Assembly: GCA_002105175.1 (NCBI GenBank)
Contig: MCGE01000026.1
Location: forward strand, 186,001 to 250,000
Source: Absidia repens
Taxonomy: Eukaryota; Mucoromycota; Mucoromycetes; Mucorales; Cunninghamellaceae
Direction of reading: 5' to 3'
Length of the DNA: 64,000 nucleotides
In this document: in pieces, positions 60,543 through 64,000 of the stretch
How the letters are laid out: every line of letters begins with the position of its first letter
Position numbering within the stretch: the first letter of the stretch is position 1
Position numbers and translations under genes: made by a program
The notes under the pieces: generated by a model
What the model was told of the DNA's origin: nothing
Database searches by the model: none
Seen by the model: the letters and a program-made list of their open reading frames with translations, nothing else

Positions 60543-63359
60543 ATGCAAAATAACTTTCCGCCTTTGAAACGACAAAAACATGGCATTGATTTGGGTGCAA
60601 AAGTAAGTTAGTTACTTTACTCAGAACTGAGCAGCGCAATGTGCATCTCCTTATTATCTGCCTCCCCCTACCCCCTTCTTTATTCCTGTTAACCTTTTTT
60701 ATTATGCCTTCTATGTTAGTGTTTACAATGCGATGCTCAGCAACAGCAAGATGGAACCTGTCCTCACCTGACTTTGACCAATGACCAGCAACTTTCAATG
60801 GAATATCGACAACTACAAGAGGCATCGGAAGACCCGTCCTTTGACATGGAAGATATTGAACGACGATTACGAAAATTGGAAACACAGTTGACTTTACGTC
60901 TGAAAGGGGAAGGAAACACTGAGAAAGATCATCACCATCAACCATATAACAACAGCAACAGCAACAACAATAGCAACTCGCCTTCTTTTTCCATTCAGCA
61001 ACAACATCGCAATGATCCAGCAATATCGCTCACCGCCACTGGCATCACCATCAGTACGAAGCTCACGGAATCTCATCACTTTTTTAAACACTTGGTTAGT
61101 GGCGTCAATCCAACATTTGTACGACAAAAGGCAGCAGAAGTATATTCACGACGCATAGATTTGGCGGGACCTGCGTATGGCAATCCAAACAATACTCATG
61201 GCATCAGTAATTTGGCGATAGACAAGGAAGATCTTGAAGAACTGGTCTGGTTTGATATGGTGCTAGCAACTAGGTACGCAAAGTGCTTTCTGATCTATCA
61301 AATGGTGGAAAAGGATCGGTTAGTGGAATGGGTGTCGTCAGCTTACATCGATAACCTTAAGGGTCAAGTCAAACTGGAACACTCTTTACTTTCCAAAGCT
61401 GTGCGTGCGTTTGTTTATGGTCACGAAAAACTCTCTACACACAATGAAATAACTGTGGGCGGCGATGTGGATCCTTTGCGACGGCAACAAAACATCAATC
61501 TGAATCGGGATGTCTTTTTCTTCCAGCAAGCAGAAGAACTTTTGGAACTTTGTTATATGACTAGTAACCGCAACACCATCCGTGCTCTCCTGCATATGTA
61601 CATGTATCAAGTGATGACTCCCGGTGGGCATGCCAAGGCGGTGCATTATAGTGATTTGGCTCTCCGAATGGCTCAAGCGCTCAAATTGAATACAGAAAAG
61701 GGTATGCTTGTGAATGATCAACTACGGGAAGACGATCGGCGCCTCTGGTGGTCGACGGTGTGGATACATTTGTGGAGTTGTGTAGCCCTTCAACGGCCTC
61801 TTATGTTGTATACCTCTGACATCATGGTACCTGGTAGTCGCCCCCCTAGCAAACGACAGAATGAATCAAGTCAAGTGGGCTATTGCATCGATCTTTGTGT
61901 GCATAGTGTCAAGCTCCTTTTGATATCCCAATCTATCCGTCAACGTCTTGTCTCGACAACAACAACAACTGAAGCGACATTACTATTGGAACTGAAAGAC
62001 ATGGAGCATCAGTTGGACGCATGGTCACTCGCCGTACCTGAACCCTTACAGCCGCGATTTTGGAACAACAATAACAACATCAACAACAGCAGCAATACAC
62101 CGTTATCTCCCTCATTGGATCAAATAGATGACAGCGGCAACCACGATCACAATCATGTATTATCAGCACAAGCGTTTGCGATGGAAATCGGCTCGATGCT
62201 ACAAGGTTTGGGGGTGCTCGCGAAAACACAACTGTATGAATGTTACGGGACAAATGATGGATCCATCTTGGACTTACTAGTGGTACGCAATCGACTTCAG
62301 GTAGCTATGGATTATGTCAACCATCTTGCTCAATCAATCAACCGGATTCGACCTTGTGTGAAGCTGATCATGCTGACGTTGACTGGCCCCTGCTTATCCA
62401 CTTTGCTTACTTTGGTGAACTATCAACACAATCCTGAGGTGGCAGAACAAGCTATAAGACATTTAGTCGGATTGAAAACAATGCTCCAAACTTATCCATT
62501 CCTTGATGACCGCACCGCCCAAAAATGGATTTTCGACATTGACCAGATCTTGGCACAGCATGGACCATCTCTTGTACAACTACAACTACAGCAGCAGCAA
62601 ACAGCCAACGTAAACGACTCGCCAAGGAATTTGAATGGAGGAATGGCAGCATTTACCAACATGAACGAATCAACATCAGAGCAGCTACAACTTCGACATC
62701 ATCCTCATCAGTATTCAACAAGCTTACATCAAATCACCAGCAAGATCGGCAATGGCAACAATATGCAACCTGTCAATATTGACCCAACTTTATTTACAAC
62801 GTCGACATCATCAGTGGCATTGCTGGAAGATCGAGAAATGCAACAATATCAAGTATATGGATCAACAGCACTAGGGAAAACCGCATTAGTGGAGGAACTG
62901 GATCTTTACAGATTTCATTACGCTGGTGCACAACAAACACAACCTCCGCATTTACCATCTGGTCAGCACTTTCAAAGTAGCAGAACTGCATCAGTAGCAC
63001 AAGCACCACCAACAACAACAACATCATCATCATCACCATCGTCACGTATACCCTCTTATCATAACAACAATATTGCATTGCCACCATTTGAAGGATCACA
63101 AACACATTTAGGGACAGCACCGCCACCGCCATCGTCTATGCCACATGGAACTAGTCACTACGGGTTTTATCAACAACAAAATCAACATCCATTGTGGCTA
63201 TTATCACGCGAACAGGATCATCACTCATCTGGAAAACAACCAAGCTGGACCTCTCCTGATCATCTACCGCCTCCTGCCGCTCCTACCGTGGACCCTGATC
63301 AACATCCATTTTTACCTTACCCGTCAACAGATCAACATGACCACCGCCACTACGGATGA
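60543..63359 (+). CDS. Fungal-specific transcription factor (fungal_trans), incomplete Zn2Cys6 cluster
   Basis: Probable nuclear regulator of the zinc-cluster class. Exons 60543-60602 and 60720-63359, 899 residues. The N terminus is basic (PPLKRQKHGIDLGAK) and followed by CLQCDAQQQQDGTCPHL, which fits only the second half of a Cys6 cluster (C-x2-C-x9-C). The first half was not found in the intron or upstream. A short coiled coil follows (ERRLRKLETQL), as is usual behind zinc clusters. The middle region (about 110-480) carries the fungal_trans domain, with ALLHMYMYQVMTPGGHAKAV, DLALRMAQALKLN and REDDRRLWWSTVWIHLW. The C-terminal ~280 residues are Gln/Ser/Pro-rich and disordered. Target genes unknown. 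AATAAA at 63552-63557. Confidence 0.82.
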
Positions 63360-63787
63360 AAAGACGATATCGAATACCCAATCCCATCGGCGGAGCAGCA
63401 TGGACACTTCCGTTTGGATGAATATCAATCAATACCCCCCCATCCCCTTCCTCTTTCTCTCCCACATTGTCATCTAGTTTATTTTGTTAGTATAGTTTAG
63501 AGGCTTTTTGTATATATAAAATAGTATTGTAATTTTCATTATCTTCACACAAATAAAAATCATTTGGTATTATCATTACTCTAGTCAATGTTGTCTTATG
63601 AGTTTTGAATGCAGGAGGAAAGTCATGGTGATATGACAGGCTGCGATATGGATAACAAGGCAGTATGGGCGGCATATTAAACTTTTTTGTTACAATTCAG
63701 GGCGTAAACAAAAATACCTGGATTGTTGATGTTTTCTTTTTTTTTCTCACTACTTTTTTTTTCCCCAGTCTCAATTTTTTTCACACT
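63360..63787. promoter_or_regulatory. Promoter region of the right-edge gene
   Basis: Contains GGGCGGCATATTAAAC (63667-63682), similar to a block in the 56778-57155 promoter, and a pyrimidine-rich tract before the ATG at 63788. A CTAGTTTATTTTGTTAGTAT tract at 63475-63494 belongs to the 3' UTR of the gene on the left. Confidence 0.4.
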
Positions 63788-64000
63788 ATGGCACGGACAA
63801 AAAGAACAACTACACAAGCATTACCACCTGCTTCCTCTACCACCGAACAAGGTAATAGATTATTCAAAAAATAGGTACCCTAAGCGGCGTTTCACTTTTT
63901 GCTTGAATTTAAAAACGCGCTTTTTTTTTATTTTTTTACTTTATTTCTAAATCTTCCTCTTATTTTTACATTTTTTTTTCTTTTTTTCTGCTATTGAAAT
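63788..64000 (+). CDS. First exon of an H3-like (candidate CENP-A/CenH3) gene, cut by right edge
   Basis: First exon 63788-63851 (64 bases), followed by a GT donor; the next exon is outside the window. It encodes MARTKRTTTQALPPASSTTEQ. The first five residues are identical to histone H3 and the sequence then leaves the H3 tail completely, as in centromeric H3 variants (for example plant CenH3 also starts MARTK). No Lys9/Lys27 motifs are present. The histone fold cannot be seen, so the assignment rests on five residues plus the divergent tail. It could equally be an unrelated protein. The ATG is placed after a typical pyrimidine-rich leader, as for other genes here. Confidence 0.35.

Noticed and set aside
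60541..61023. 160-codon minus-strand frame opposite the regulator gene
   Set aside because: Antisense of a longer frame with a clear fungal_trans domain; Cys run comes from CAA/CAG repeats.

Overview
This is nuclear DNA from a filamentous fungus, most likely of the Mucoromycota (zygomycete) lineage. The genes carry many short GT-AG introns (about 50-150 bases). Intergenic regions are AT-rich with long A/T runs, 3' ends use AATAAA, and low-complexity Gln/Asn/Ser/Asp stretches are common. The gene set fits a free-living fungus with an RNAi pathway: a cellular RNA-dependent RNA polymerase, an NRC-2/KIN82-type AGC kinase, a PTR2 peptide transporter and a fungal_trans regulator. I cannot name the genus. 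Exon boundaries were read by eye; joined exons kept frame unless noted.

Layout, left to right: ARP6 (partial, -) and histone H3 (+) share a divergent promoter. V-ATPase subunit C (-) and eIF3 subunit L (+) form a second divergent pair. A PTR2 peptide transporter (-) follows. Next is a genome-maintenance/RNAi block: a PIF1 helicase (-), an RNA-dependent RNA polymerase (-), and, divergent from it, a GRF-zinc-finger/HARP/SNF2 annealing helicase (+). Then come NADP-isocitrate dehydrogenase (+, apparent one-base frameshift) and two unrecognised lineage-type proteins (-). From 29.1 to 34.5 kb there is a gene-poor stretch with two decayed coding regions and dispersed repeats. After it lie IPI1/TEX10 (+), a mitochondrial nad1 insertion, a UBX-domain protein (-) divergent from the AGC kinase (+), an alpha/beta hydrolase (-), TTLL12 (+), an S9 peptidase (-) divergent from a WDR26/GID7 WD40 protein (+, apparent one-base frameshift), a fungal_trans regulator (+), and at the right edge the first exon of a gene whose product starts MARTK like an H3 variant.

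The most unusual feature is a dispersed, apparently non-coding repeat family (copies near 7.6, 24.7, 32.9, 47.2, 52.7 and 53.3 kb, plus fragments). Full copies start with a CCGCCCACGTG block, carry a conserved core around GGGGAAACCCTTTCATTTTGG, then a TTAGTTTAG-rich tract and AATAAA. They look like small Pol II transcription units or solo LTRs. The TAGTTTAG-type tract also occurs just after the stop codon of most protein genes here, so it may be a general 3'-end element of this genome.

Other points worth following up are the candidate centromeric H3 at the right edge, the nonsense-bearing Cid1/TUTase-like pseudogene, the nuclear mitochondrial insertion, and the two homopolymer frameshifts in conserved genes, which may be sequencing errors.
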